From: Cepaea nemoralis
Taxonomy: Eukaryota > Mollusca > Gastropoda > Stylommatophora > Helicidae
NCBI GenBank assembly: GCA_014155875.1
Contig: JACEFZ010011134.1
Span: 62,501-126,500, forward strand
Direction: 5' to 3'
DNA: 64,000 nt
Shown here one piece after another: positions 11,015 to 22,787 of the stretch. Positions within the stretch are counted from its first letter, which is position 1. Each line of letters begins with the position of its first letter. A program made the translations under genes and the position numbers. Under the pieces are notes generated by a model, which was given only the letters and a program-made list of their open reading frames with translations, did not search any database and was not told the DNA's origin.

Positions 11015-11432
11015 CCCACCCGTATTAAGATTACCAAACATAGATATACCTTTTATTCTGACCACAGATTCGAGTGCTATCGCAATTGGAGGATGCCTGA
11101 TGCAGGAATATCAAGGCGTGAGACATCCAATACTCTATATCAGCCGCAAGCTTAAAAAGGCAGAGATACAGTATTCCACAGTTGAGTTGGAGGCATTAAG
11201 TCTACATTTTTGTATGCGTCGTGTATCTAAGTTCCTCTTAGGATCCCATTTTGTTGTTTTGACAGATAAGTCGCCACTGCTGGTACTTAAACAAGGCGTT
11301 CCAGAGAATCATCAATTAGCAAGATGGTGTCTTCTACTTCAGGATTTCGACTTTGAAATCCGCCACATCAAGGGTACGGATAATATTATTGCTGACATAT
11401 TATCAAGGCAAACTAATGCACCAGCAGGCTAA
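10984..11432 (+). pseudogene. RNase H domain of gypsy-like pol (element A)
   Basis: The similarity begins at about 10990 with KLKSHFSNPPVL, the end of the RT connection, and continues as RNase H: ILTTDSSAIAIGG (Asp), STVELEALSLHF (Glu), VVLTDKSPLL (Asp) and NIIADILSRQ (Asp). All catalytic acids are present. The frame opens upstream at 10872 but that part is not RNase H. Pol stops at 11432 and no integrase follows. Without RT it cannot work as a pol. Confidence 0.85.
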
Positions 11433-12845
11433 CACTATGCACATTAATTAGTCGCCATATAATAAGCTGTGAAATTTTAGTCTGTTGCATAGAACAGTGT
11501 ACCTCTACACTTACTGTAGAACTTTAACTTATAAGTGTCAACAGCTGATTTAATACTCTACTTATAGCTATCACAGACATGAAACTTTGAGAACCGCTAA
11601 CTATATTGGGTCACATTGGCAATTAGCAGTACATCAAAAACATTCCGAACTGTGGAGATTAACATTTGTGAAATTATTTCATCAATCACAGAACTGAAAG
11701 TTATCATGCGAATATTAATAACTGTGCATACGCGTGATTTTAATTGACTCGCAAACTAACGGAACAGAACATCGCACATACAAACAGCGATATACTTAAC
11801 CGATTACGACATATGAGAGACAACATAAGAATGTGACACCAAAACGTTACCTACGAACTCTAAAACATTATTGGAACAACACACGGACGAAAGAACGACA
11901 ACACACGGATCGTCGTTGGAGTTAATTAATGTAATGTTATTAGTTAAATATGTATTACATTTGTGCTTTATTATATACATTAAATATGTAAACATGTAAA
12001 TTATACATTTTCTATTATAATATGTCACAAACATTCTCATTCATAGTTAAAACTTTCTCCCAATACAATGGTTGCAATTTAATTTATAAACCAATATCTT
12101 ATCACCAAAACAGATAGTACTTAATGCTTTAAATATAGCATATCGCCAGTTTCCTTTTTTCTAAGGGCGACAAACAGTTACCTCACCTTAATTTGTATAT
12201 TTTAACAAATTAGTATATTGAAGGAAAGGTGTGCGAATCAGAGAGTGAATGAATTAAATGAGAGAGCGATATACTAAGCGGACAAATTGTACGCAAAAAG
12301 TATTTATTTTAATTTGTCTGCGTTTTGAGTGTAAAATGTAAGTTGTCTAAAATTGTGTATACATGTTTAGTGTTAGATAAAATAGGTTCACTCTAAGAAT
12401 CACTGTTTGAATACCCTGTACATGCGTTACACAGATGACGTAATTCATGACAAGGGATATTCCAGCTCGTGACACTTAGAGATGTACTACACACCACATA
12501 CCCACAGGTAGCACACACTTCAGACATTAGGTAGAACATACTCATAAAACTAAACACTAACAAATAAATCACACACATTTTATTAGAGCAAGTAACAAAG
12601 CAGTAAACACACTAACAGGCAAACAGGAACATAAGTAGTTACTTGGGAGAAAACAATAGTGCATATATATATTAAGCACTATAAAACATACGGAAGTAAA
12701 AGTGTATCAAAATACACATTCAGGACAAGAATTGCAGGTGTTCTTAAATAAGCCAAGACAATTTGTCTTGTTAAACCTCTCTAACACAGAGTTTAATATC
12801 TGGGTATCAAATGGATACTTGAGAAGGGCGCGGTTGCAAATACAA
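11433..12845 (+). other. noncoding right part of element A
   Basis: AT-rich with many stops in all frames. A purine run gaaggaaagg at about 12219-12228 is followed by tgtgcgaatc, which could be a polypurine tract and the start of a different 3' LTR (about 12229-12845), but this putative LTR does not match the 5' LTR. I see nothing else here. Confidence 0.4.
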
Positions 12846-13692
12846 CCTATTTAACATCTGATAGGGATTCAGTTCGACAGCTTCTAGAAAATTTTACATC
12901 TGATAAGGATGTCAGTTCGACAGCTTGTACAGAATTTAACATCTGATAGGAATATCATTTTGACAGAATCGAAAGTTAACATACATCATCAATGTCAATT
13001 TGCCAGCTCTGGCAGAAGTAAACACCAGACAGCGATGTTATTTACCTTTACAGAAGTGAACATTCGACAGCGATGTTATTTGCCTAACGCCTACAGAAGT
13101 AAACATTCAACAGCGATGTGATTTGCCTAACGCCTACAGAAGTAAACATTCGACAGCGATGTGATTTGCCTAACGCCTACAGAAGTAAACATTCGACAGC
13201 GATGTTATTTGCCTAACGCCTACACAAGTAAACATTCGACAGCGATGTCATTTGCCTAACGCCTACAGAAGTAAACATTCGACAGCGATGTTATTTGCCT
13301 AACGCCTACAGAAGTAAACATTCGACAGCGATGTTATTTGCCTAACGCCTACAGAAGTAAAAATTCGACAGCGATGTTATTTGCCTAACGCCTACAGAAG
13401 TAAACATTCGACAGCGATGTTATTTGCCTAACGCCTACACAAGTAAACATTCGACAGCGATGTTATTTGCCTACCGCCTACAGAAGTAAACATTCGACAG
13501 CGATGTTATTTGCCTAACGCCTACAGAAGTAAACATTCGACAGCGATGTTATTTGCCTAACGCCTACAGAAGTAAAAATTCGACAGCGATGTTATTTGCC
13601 TAACGCCTACAGAAGTAAACATTCGACAGCGATGTTATTTGCCTAACGCCTATAGAAGTAAAAATTCGACAGCGATGTTATTTGCCTAACGC
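12846..13692. repeat. 43-bp minisatellites A2 (right part) and A3
   Basis: 12846-12965 holds further A2 units (tttaacatctgatag). From there about 17 copies of the 43-bp unit cagaagtaaacattcgacag + cgatgttatttgcctaacgccta follow, many identical. A2 and A3 have the same length and an alignable layout. Confidence 0.95.
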
Positions 13693-14178
13693 CAAGAAGT
13701 GAACACCTGAAGCTATGTCAACTGGCAATTTTCAACAGAAGGCAACATCTGACACTGATGTCTGTTCTTCAGCTCCTGAAGAAGTTAACTACGAAAGCCA
13801 TTTTCTGTTCACTTACCGCTACTTAAATGAATCGGCTTCATTGCACGGGTTGTGTCCCATATGGCTAGATCTCTGTCCGCATGACGGCCTGCTGACAACG
13901 TGGCACAAACTACCAACTCCGTAGCTCCAGCGACCACTCCGAGGAGTCTCTGAGAAAATGGCGCTAGTCAGCAGAATAACGGAGTTCCGGATTGAACCTA
14001 CATCCTTCGGAACGTGAGGAAGGGGGGGGGGGTGAAACAGCTTGGCCTCGAGTACCCTACTTAAATGACTATCCTACACCAACATAAGCTGGCCATCCGT
14101 GACAGAAGTCAGTATCTGAGACACCCGCAGGCCAGGTAGCACCTAGGTGAGCTCACAACAGACACAGCTCACGCCTGC
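13693..14178. other. degenerate minisatellite edge and unique DNA
   Basis: 13693-13800 contains three diverged units (gaagtgaacacctgaagc, gaaggcaacatctgac, gaagttaactac). 13800-14130 shows no gene or element I can support; a G10 run occurs at about 14023. The last 40 bp (14140-14178) is a partial unit of the 41-bp array that resumes at 21979. Confidence 0.6.
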
Positions 14179-14420
14179 TGTAACAGTAAGGGAGTACTGG
14201 GGTATTATTAGAATATAGTGGGAAACAGATACAGCACGATTGAGCATCGAGAGTGAAAGGGAAAGAGATGCTCAATCGTGACGTATTGGGTTGGCAAGGG
14301 GAGTTGAGATCCGGCCTTTGACTTGAGTGGAAGTGAACATCAAACCTTTGTCATCATGTACTAATAAACTTTATATTATCCACTGAAACCACGTCTTGCG
14401 AGTCTCTGTACATTGTTACA
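14179..14420 (+). repeat. 5' LTR of element B
   Basis: 242 bp, TGTAACA to TGTTACA (perfect 7-bp inverted ends). It contains an internal inverted pair gattgagcatc / gatgctcaatc (about 14240-14281) that can form a hairpin, and an aataaa at about 14363. The downstream tggtgccg at 14431 may be the start of the primer binding site. Confidence 0.95.
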
Positions 14421-14446
14421 GAGCTCGAAATGGTGCCGTAAGACAC

Positions 14447-16312
14447 CTTTTTCATGTAGTGAAGGATTTAAATAGAAACATGTTGATAGGAAGAGATTTT
14501 TTAATAAAAAATGGAGTAAGACTTTTCTATGATTTACATAAATTAAAATTCAGGGACGTCTATATAGATATGGAAGAAGACATGCATATATCAGCACTAG
14601 TTAGAGTTAAAATGACAACGACGTTAAAACCACAGTCGGTTAATTTGATACAAGCGAAGTTGAAGAGAAACCCATATTATGTGGAAGGAAACACAGTCAG
14701 AATCACTGAGTTACAAGAGGAAATAATTGATGAGCCTGGTTTGGAAGTTCCGGATGGAATAATAGCGTTGGATAAACACTTAACTTTTCCAGTGATGGTT
14801 ATCAACAACACAGGTAGAGAAATCAAATTATACAGAGGATGTGTGATAGCCAAACTAGATCATAACGTTAGTGACATATTGGCAACAAATAGAGCAGAAA
14901 TGTCGGGAACAAGTTATTCAGAAACTTATAGTGAAAGAGTTAATAACAGACGCGGACGCGGAAGAAGAGGGAAAATCAGAATGGATGAATTGATCCATCC
15001 ATCTAGAAGAAATAAAGCCCAAATATGTTCACTAGACAAAATAACAAGGGAACAAGAATTGTTGTCACAGTTAAAAGCTCCGCCAGAAAATAAGGAAGTA
15101 TTAGAACAACTTATAAAGCAAAATCAGGATGTGTTTGCAGTTGATGATTTAGAATTGGGAAAGACACAGACAGTTACAATGGAAATAGACACGGGAGATC
15201 ATCCACCAATAAGTTTAAAACCATATAGAACTCCATTAAGAAATAGAGAAATCGTGGAAAAGGCGATAGAAGAGATGTTGAAAGCAGGAATAATAACAAG
15301 GTCGAAGTCAGAATGGTCATCTCCGGTGGTAATTGTGGCCAAGCCTGATGGTTCGAGTCGCTTCTGTTGCGATTACAGGGCGTTGAACAAAATTACCAAG
15401 AATGTAGCGTACCCACTGCCGGTAATTGATGATATTTTGGGGCTGCTTAATGGCTCTACATATTTCACGACGCTGGACGCAAGGTCAGGATTCTGGTGTA
15501 TTCCGATGTCGAAGGACGCGCAAAAGAAAAGTGCCTTTTGTACTCATATGGGTTCTTACGAATTCTTACGAATGCCTTTTGGGGTCAAAACGGCGCCCTC
15601 TCACTATATGCTCTTAATTAATGAAGTTCTAGAAGGTATGCAAAGGTTCGCTCTAGCTTATATAGATGATATACTGATTTATACGAAAGGAAACGTGGAG
15701 GATCATTTGAAACATATTAGACTAGTGTTTGACAGGTTAAGAAAGCATGATGTGAAGTTAAAGCTTAGTAAATGCCAATTTTTAAAGACAGAAACAAAAT
15801 ATTTGGGGTATATTATAAATAGAGAAGGTATAAAACCAGACCAGGACAAGATAAAGGTTATTAAAGAGTTACCTGCTCCAACTAACGTTAAGGAAGTACG
15901 CGCTTTTATAGGAACATGTGCGTATTATAGGCGGTTTGTCCCAGCGTTTTCAAAGATAGCTGAACCTATTACAAACTTAACAGGCAAATACGCTAGGTTT
16001 AAATGGGATGATGAGTGTCAAAAAGCGTTCGAGTATTTAAAAAACAGCTTAACATTGGTACCACTGTTAACGCATCCAGACTTAAACAAACAGTTAATAC
16101 TATACACAGATGCTTCGGACAATGCAGTAGGAGCATGTTTGGTGCAACCATATGAAGGAAAAGAGTCTGGAATACCAGGGGTAAAAAATGAAAGGCCTAT
16201 CTACTTCTTGTCGCATAAACTTAGCAAATCACAAAGAAAATGGACGACTATTGAGGAAGGAGGCTTACGCAATTCATTACGCTCTTCAGAAACTAAATTA
16301 CTACTTACATAA
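14447..16312 (+). pseudogene. gypsy pol part 1: protease end, RT, RNase H start
   Basis: An open frame that runs from inside the LTR; the true element sequence begins at about 14447. The first recognisable segment is MLIGRDFLIKNGVRLFYD, the C-terminal end of the protease; its Asp-Ser/Thr-Gly active site is absent. RT follows (PVVIVAKPDGSSRFCCDYRA, LDARSGF, MPFGVKTAPS, and catalytic LAYIDDILIY at about 15652-15681). RNase H begins at LILYTDASDNAVG (about 16096). An extra G at about 16252-16262 shifts the frame and the reading stops at 16312. The continuation is in the next frame from about 16262. Confidence 0.9.
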
Positions 16313-18437
16313 CGCAAATTTTGTTATTAGAACTGACCATATGCCTTTAAAGTCTTTTTTAGAAGCTCCAGTGCAGAACAGGAAAATACAGACGTGGGCA
16401 TTGAATCTACAGGGATATAACACAAAAATTGAGTACATTCCAGGTAGGATTAACACATGCGCTGATTTATTATCTAGAATTCCATACCCACAGTCATCAG
16501 GAGATACAGAAGATGAAGCTGAACCAGAGATAGACGACCGAAATTGGCAAGTAAATATTTTAGATTCTGCTATAATAAATAGGGAAGAATTTGATAGTCT
16601 ACCATCGGATCAAGAGTCTGAATATAGGGAAGAAGACCTACAGTTAGCACAATTTAATATGAAAGAAGAGCAAGAGTTGGACCCAAACGTCATACAAATA
16701 AAAGAAAAATTACGGGAAACAGAAGATAACAAATATAAAAGGAATTATTTGGTTTTACAAGAGGATGGACAGTTGTACTATATGTGTGAAAGGAACGAAC
16801 AGCTAAGGAAATATATTCCAAAACATCTAGAAAATGAACTTTTAAAAGCATATCACGATGGAAATGGACATCTCGGTAGAGACAAATTGGTGAAAGCACT
16901 CACAAGCAAATATTATTGGCCAAACTTGTTTAAATCTACATGCAAATATGTAGATACGTGTGAAAAATGCAGATTAAGGAACATGAAAACAATAAAGTGT
17001 CCCTTACAAGATACAGATATTCCTCAGTTCCCAATGCAAAAGATTAGTTTAGATATATCAGGTCCACACCCCAGAACATTGTCAGGAAACGTTTATTTGA
17101 TTCACATAGTAGACGTCTACAGTCTTTGGCCGGAAGTTTACGCAATTCCAGATAAGAGCGCAGATACAGTCATTAATATTTTTTTACAGGAGTTCATACC
17201 AAGGTTTAGTTGCCCACAAACTATACTTACGGATAATGGTAGAGAGTTTGTAAATAAAAAATTCGAAAAGTTATTAAAAGATTTAAATATAAAACATATA
17301 AAGACCTCATATTATAGACCTTCTTCAAATGCTAGAAACGAGCGTCAACATCGGACGATATACGACATAATAGCAAAGATTATTGATGAACATGAAAAAG
17401 ATTGGGATCTATTTTTGGGACCTGCTCTTAGCGCTATTCGTACAAATCAAAATGAGAGCACGGGTTTTTCGCCATTTTATTTAATGCACGGGAGAGAACC
17501 AATACTACCTATAGATAATCTGTTAAAACCGAGACGAAAATATATGGGAGAAGAATTTCAAGAGACCATAATACAGGAAATGCATAAAGCACATGTAAGA
17601 TTAAAGAATAATATATTTAAAGCTAGGGAAAGACAGAAAAAGTACAAAAATGTAAATACTAAATTACAGGAGTTTAAGGTAGGTGATAGAGTTTATTACA
17701 AGAAGCATAGAAGAAACTCTAAGTTTGATGCTCGTTGGATTCCAGGTTATTACGTTTTGGAAAAACTAGGTAATGTATCGTATAGTATAAAGAACCAGCT
17801 CACGGGACATATAGCAAGGGCACACGTTGAACACTTAAGAAGAGACGAGGAGGAAAAGAGAAATGAGAATTATAATAATAATTATGATTCAGACACCGGA
17901 TATTTAGATGAACAAGTTGTCAGAGGAGCTACAGTAACCCCAAGTTTTAGAAAAGAACCAGCACAAAACCAGTTGCTAGCAAATCCAAGTTACGAAGATA
18001 CTCAAGAACAGACAATTCCGAAAACAATGGAAGAAGAAAAGGTGAATGAAACTCATTATGATGGTATGGAAGAAGAAATGGGTGCTCCATTTAAAAATAC
18101 TAGACAAGCAACGAAAAGAAGGTTGGACAATCAAAGAGATAAAGAAGTGAAAAGACAGAGGAGAATTAGGGATTATTCAACAAGCGGAGAAGATATGCCT
18201 CTACTAGAAAGATCCTTAAGAAATAGTGATCGACAAATTAGGTGGGATGCTGAACGGAAGAGATTAGCGGCAGCTAAAGAGAGACATACAGACGAAGAAG
18301 AAGAAATGGATGAAAAGTCAGAGAGTAGTAGTATGGAGGAAACTAGTAGGTTGTACGAAGAAGAGGATATTGATGTAGAGTTAGCACTTATTCAGAGAAA
18401 CGTGGAGTTGTTGAGGAAGTGGAAACGTAGGAGATAG
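16262..18437 (+). pseudogene. gypsy pol part 2: RNase H end, integrase, charged tail
   Basis: Starts in frame after the shift with EAYAIHYAL (RNase H Glu segment), then VIRTDHMPLK and CADLLSRI. The integrase has the zinc-binding HHCC module (HDGNGHLGRDK to CEKC), and a DDE core: LDISGP (Asp), LTDNGREF (Asp), ARNERQHRT (Glu). A GPY/F-like region follows (VGDRVYYKKH to HIARAHVEHLRR). The last 200 residues are a highly charged Glu/Lys/Arg-rich tail. The integrase would insert the cDNA; it is intact but depends on a frame change, which might be real or a consensus error. Confidence 0.9.
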
Positions 18438-18747
18438 ATAAATTGAAAGTACTGCAGATGGCAAGTTATAAGTTTCAGGATTTAGAACTGTAAGTGATGC
18501 TTGAAGAAGTATACGAAACGGTGGAAGTGGAAAAGGACTCTATGGATGTTTTTTAAAACAAAAATGTGGTCTTGAGGTATTGGTACAATGGGTGAATGTA
18601 CTTTTTATTGGTGCTAGAAATGCCGTGTTTAACGATAAGGATTAACAAGTTATAGTGATGATTGGTCCAGGGGAAATAATAGGCAGGCCAGATCTCAAGT
18701 TCGTTCAAGTAGAGGACGGCTACTACATTGAGTTAATATTGGATTAA
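18438..18747 (+). other. 3' noncoding part of element B before the LINE
   Basis: About 310 bp after the integrase stop with no reading frame I can support. Confidence 0.5.
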
Positions 18748-20265
18748 TAGCAAGAAAAATGCCGTGAACAGAATCAACCACTGTTTATTGCCTTCATCGA
18801 CCTCACAAAGGCATTTGATTTGGTCAGTCGTGAGGGTCTGTTCAAGGCACTAAAGAAGATTGGCTGCCCACCAACTCTTCTGTCCATTGTGGAATCGTTC
18901 CACACAGGCATGAAGGGTATAATCAAGTTTGATGGTGCAACTTCTGAAGAATTTGAAATCAAGAGTGGAGTTAAGCAAGGTTGTGTACTAGCTCCCACCC
19001 TCTTTGGAATATACTTTTCACTTCTACTGAAATATGCATTTCATGATCAGGATGGTGGTATATACATTCACTCACGCTCAGATGGCGGCCTCTACAATGC
19101 TCAGAGATTGAAGGCTAAGACCAAAATTAGGAGGGTACTGATCAGAGAGTTGCTTTTTGCAGATGATGCTGCAGTTACGACCCACTCTGAGGAAGAATTG
19201 CAATGTCTACTATCTGCATTCTCCAATGCTTGTTCTGAATTTGGTTTAACAATTAGCAAAAAGAAGACACAGATTATGTCACAAGGTGCACATGGGGTAC
19301 CATCAATCTTTATTGACGACGCCGAACTAGAGATAGTAGACCATTTTACATATCTAGGATCAGTGGTAAATAGCAAATTATCCCTAGATCAGGAAATCAA
19401 CATCCGGATTGGTAAGGCAGCAACAACAATGAACAGGTTAAGAAAAAGAGTCTGGGAGAACAGGAAGCTTACTGCCAAAACAAAAGTCCTTGTCTATCAA
19501 GCCTGTGTCCTTAGTACTCTTCTCTATGGCAGTGAAACCTGGACAACTTACTCACACCAAGAGAACAACTTAAACAGCTTTCATATGCGGTGTCTGCGAA
19601 GAATTCTTGGTATTAAGTGGCAAGACAAAATCACAAATACTGAAGTATTGGAAAGATCAGGTTGTGTGACAGTTTATTCCATGCTCAGTCTTCGTAGACT
19701 TAGATGGATAGGACATCTTAGGAGGATGGATGATGGTAGAATACCAAAGGATATCTTTTTTGGTGAATTACAGATGGGTAAGAGATCTCAGGGTCGGCCT
19801 CTACTACGATACAAAGATGTGTGTAAGCGGGACATGATTGATACAGGCATTGATAATGCACATTGGGAGCAAGTCGCCGCTGAACGTGTTGCATGGAGGG
19901 CAAATATCAGAAATGGAATAAAGTCAAAGGAGAAAATTATTGCAGAAAAGTCACACACCAAGCGTTTGAGACGTAAGATGGTGCATGATGGTGGAAATGA
20001 CCACGTGTTCACATGCACCCACTGTGAACGGACATTTACAGCGCAAATTGGCCTTATCAGTCACACTCGCTACCGCCATAGGTAAAAGTTATTATGCCTT
20101 TTTAAAGCACAAACTATCGTCTGTCAAGACGGCAAGGTGCCAATGGAATAGCCACATTACAAATAGAAAAAAAAATGTAGTTTACAGTGCTTACTTAAGA
20201 GGATATTCCGGATGTTATGTTATGAGGGGAGATGGTATGGTAAATGTTGATTACTGATTACTGAT
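18748..20265 (+). mobile_element. LINE fragment nested in element B
   Basis: 5'-truncated non-LTR element: it starts in RT motif A (EKCREQNQPLFIAFIDLTKA from about 18754) and ends in a short (TGATTAC)n tail at 20248-20265. A hairpin-forming sequence, cgtctgtcaagacgg at 20118-20132, lies in its 3' UTR and also occurs at 27764-27778. Confidence 0.85.
18754..20085 (+). CDS. LINE reverse transcriptase with C-terminal C2H2 zinc finger
   Basis: The reading frame is open from about 18754 through 20085; the first ATG is at 18820, inside the RT, so the protein lacks its natural start. RT motifs: FIDLTKAFDLV (motif A Asp), SGVKQGCVLAPTLFGIYF (motif B), catalytic LLFADDAAV (about 111-119 from the ATG). 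The thumb region SLRRLRWIGHLRRMDDGR is well preserved. The last 25 residues form a C2H2 finger (CTHC, then H and H spaced as usual), a feature of some endonuclease-type LINEs, likely for nucleic-acid binding. The uninterrupted 421-codon frame suggests a young copy. The endonuclease half is missing. Confidence 0.9.
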   Translation, partial: EKCREQNQPLFIAFIDLTKAFDLVSREGLFKALKKIGCPPTLLSIVESFHTGMKGIIKFDGATSEEFEIKSGVKQGCVLAPTLFGIYFSLLLKYAFHDQDGGIYIHSRSDGGLYNAQRLKAKTKIRRVLIRELLFADDAAVTTHSEEELQCLLSAFSNACSEFGLTISKKKTQIMSQGAHGVPSIFIDDAELEIVDHFTYLGSVVNSKLSLDQEINIRIGKAATTMNRLRKRVWENRKLTAKTKVLVYQACVLSTLLYGSETWTTYSHQENNLNSFHMRCLRRILGIKWQDKITNTEVLERSGCVTVYSMLSLRRLRWIGHLRRMDDGRIPKDIFFGELQMGKRSQGRPLLRYKDVCKRDMIDTGIDNAHWEQVAAERVAWRANIRNGIKSKEKIIAEKSHTKRLRRKMVHDGGNDHVFTCTHCERTFTAQIGLISHTRYRHR

Positions 20266-21740
20266 TTGTTTATGTAGATAGAACAGATGTGATTCTAGTT
20301 GGTCTGTAGTTAACAGATATACAGATGGAATGTTTAGTCTTCTCGGTCATAAAAATAATTAGTATGAGAGGCCAATGTTGGTGGGCCACTATACGTAGTA
20401 ATTTTAAGAGAGTTATAATTGTTTTGAGTCATGAGTCATATATGATATGATGGCTATTGTTTGGTTGTTTATTGAGCCTAAGTTGTAATGCCTTATTTTG
20501 TTTTCTTGATTTGGTCTTGAAAAATGATTGTTATTGTTTGATTAATTGATTTAGAATAGGGTGATTGTGTTCCTAGCATTTGAGTTGATAAAAACTATTG
20601 GTCCGTAAAAGTGTCCAATAGTGATAGGTAGAATAGAATATTTTATTCTGATTTGATAACATGCATGTTATGTCATTTTAAAAATGTGTTTTTTTCTTTA
20701 GATTAATTTGGGGGTTGTGTTCATTTTATTTCGATTACATGAATGGTTTGGTATAGTGAGTTACATGGTTATAAAGTTAGTAAGTAAGTTTAAGTTTCAA
20801 ATGAGTGAGGTTTTGCTTAAGGTTTTTCGTTCAGAAAAGAGTTGATAAAAACTAATTTGTCCACTGATATAAGGTAGGGGGAAACTTAAGAGTAAATAGT
20901 TAAGGAATGCTGCGCATTCATTAACTAGTGGGAAACCATAGTTGGTGAACGTGTGTGCACGAATGGATAGACGTATCCAGGGTCTGCACACACGTCACTG
21001 TGTTTATAAAATGGCAGGATGGGATGTACGGGGGCAAGATATAGGTGCTGTGAAATACCAGCTTTAATTATATTAAAGGTGTTCATAAAATATGAACATG
21101 GGCTCATGGTAAAAGGTGAGATAACGAAAGAGGAACAGAATTGTGGTTGGCAATGTCAATGTGAAATATATAAGGTTTATGAAAACTTATGCCAAATTGT
21201 TTTATAACGAACAATGATATATTTCATAAGGTGTTTTAAAAATTATTTTACAAAACTTTTTATTGGCAAGGGAGGTAAAGGGTGAGTGTCTTAAATGTGC
21301 AATTACTGTATGTCCATGTGGTCATGTCGTGTATTCATTCTTTATGCTTCTTACTAGGTGCGCACCACTTCTTTACTTTCTCTAATTACATTGTTTTTGT
21401 ACGTCCTGGGTTTTGGAAGAGTGAGAAATTTTATAAGTTCAAAAATTTCGATAAAGAATTTATGAGCTGTTCTTATAATATGTATATTTGATACAGGAAA
21501 CAGGAGGAGCCAAGAAAGAACCAGAAAAGAAGAAGTATATAGTTTTGGGGAAATAGAAAGGAGAGAAGTGTGGGGTTATTAGCTGACCATATAACTGGGA
21601 GAAGAGTTAAAAGATATATTATTTACTCAAACTTGGGCTGATTTTAGGGAAGATTAGAGGAAAAAGAGAGAATAGAGTATGGGGATTAGGAGTAAAGAGT
21701 TTTCCTTTATAAGGAAAATTCTTTATTCAACATGGGGAGG
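20266..21740 (+). other. 3' internal region of element B
   Basis: AT-rich, no long frame; env was looked for but not seen. It ends with a polypurine tract (atggggagg, 21732-21740) directly before the 3' LTR, the expected plus-strand primer site. Confidence 0.6.
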
Positions 21741-21982
21741 TGTAACAGTAAGGGAGTACTGGGGTATTATTAGAATCTAGTGGGAAACAGATACAGCACG
21801 ATTGAGCATCGAGAGTGAAAGGGAAAGAGATGCTCAATCGTGACGTATTGGGTTGGCAAGGGGAGTTGAGATCCGGCCTTTGACTTGAGTGGAAGTGAAC
21901 ATCAAACCTTTGTCATCATGTACTAATAAACTTTATATTATCAACTGAAACCACGTCTTGCGAGTCTCTGTACATTGTTACA
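21741..21982 (+). repeat. 3' LTR of element B
   Basis: 242 bp, two differences from the 5' LTR by eye. Followed at once by the CTGC target duplication and the 41-bp array. Confidence 0.95.
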
Positions 21983-22745
21983 CTGCCTCTCTTACAGAAG
22001 TTAACAACAGACATAGCTCTCGCCAGTCTCTCTTACAGAAGTTAACATTAGACATAGCTCACACCAATCTCTCTTACACAAGTTAACAACAGACATAGCT
22101 GACGCCAGTCTCTCTTACACAAGTTAACAACAGACATAGCTCACACCAATCTCTCTTACACAAGTTAACAACAGACATAGTTCACACCAATCTCTCTTAC
22201 ACAAGTTAACAACAGACATAGCTGATGCCAGTCTCTCTTACAGAAGTTAAAAACAGACATAGCCCTCGCCAGTCTCTCTTACACAAGTTAACAACAGACA
22301 TAGCTGACTCCATTCTCTCTTACAGAAGTTAACAACAGACATAGCTGACTCCATTCTCTCTTACAGAAGTTAAAAACAGACATAGCTGACGCCAGTCTCT
22401 CTTACAGAAGTTAACAAAAGACATAGCTGACGCCAGTCTCTCTTACAGAAGTTAACAACAGACATAGCTGACGTCAGTCTCTCTTACACAAGTTAACAAC
22501 AGACATAGCTGACGTCAGTCTCTCTTCCACAAGTTAACAACGGACATAGCTGACTCCATTCTCTCTTACAGAAGTTAACAACAGACATAGCTGACTCCAT
22601 TCTCTCTTACAGAAGTTAAAAACAGACATAGCTGACGCCAGTCTCTCTTACAGAAGTTAACAAAAGACATAGCTGACGTCAGTCTCTCTTACAGAAGTTA
22701 ACAACAGACATAGCTCTCGCCAGTCTCTCTTACAGAATTTAACGC
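21979..22745. repeat. 41-bp minisatellite (array A4)
   Basis: About 18 copies of cttacagaagttaacaacag + acatagctgacgccagtctct. A partial unit of the same array lies left of element B (14140-14178). Confidence 0.95.
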
Positions 22746-22787
22746 ATTACCTTCTTCTTCTGCCCTGCAACCCCCATCGGGATAGAG

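Larger units (their letters stand above)
6222..12845 (+). mobile_element. Ty3/gypsy-like retroelement A, rearranged
   Basis: Starts with a 5' LTR (6222-6766) and a primer-site-like sequence, then gag, protease and RNase H coding regions, then 1.4 kb without coding potential. The reverse transcriptase core and integrase are missing and no copy of the 5' LTR is seen at the right end. The right border at about 12845 is placed where array A2 resumes. It looks like a deleted or composite element, non-autonomous at least for RT and integrase. Confidence 0.75.
14179..21982 (+). mobile_element. Ty3/gypsy retrotransposon B with both LTRs
   Basis: Two LTRs of 242 bp in direct orientation bound the element. 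The 4-bp target duplication is CTGC (14175-14178 and 21983-21986) and removing the element restores a regular unit of the 41-bp array. Order RT, RNase H, integrase identifies Ty3/gypsy. Gag and the protease active site are missing: pol sequence starts directly after the primer-site region. A LINE (about 18748-20265) is inserted between integrase and the 3' LTR. The LTRs differ at two positions by eye (A/C near 14216 and C/A near 14383), so insertion is fairly recent. Confidence 0.95.

Noticed and set aside
12229..12845. 3' LTR matching the 5' LTR of element A
   Set aside because: No sequence match to 6222-6766; only a purine run and a TG start suggest an LTR.
13715..13924. 69-codon plus frame
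   Set aside because: Begins in degraded minisatellite units and shows no similarity to anything I know.
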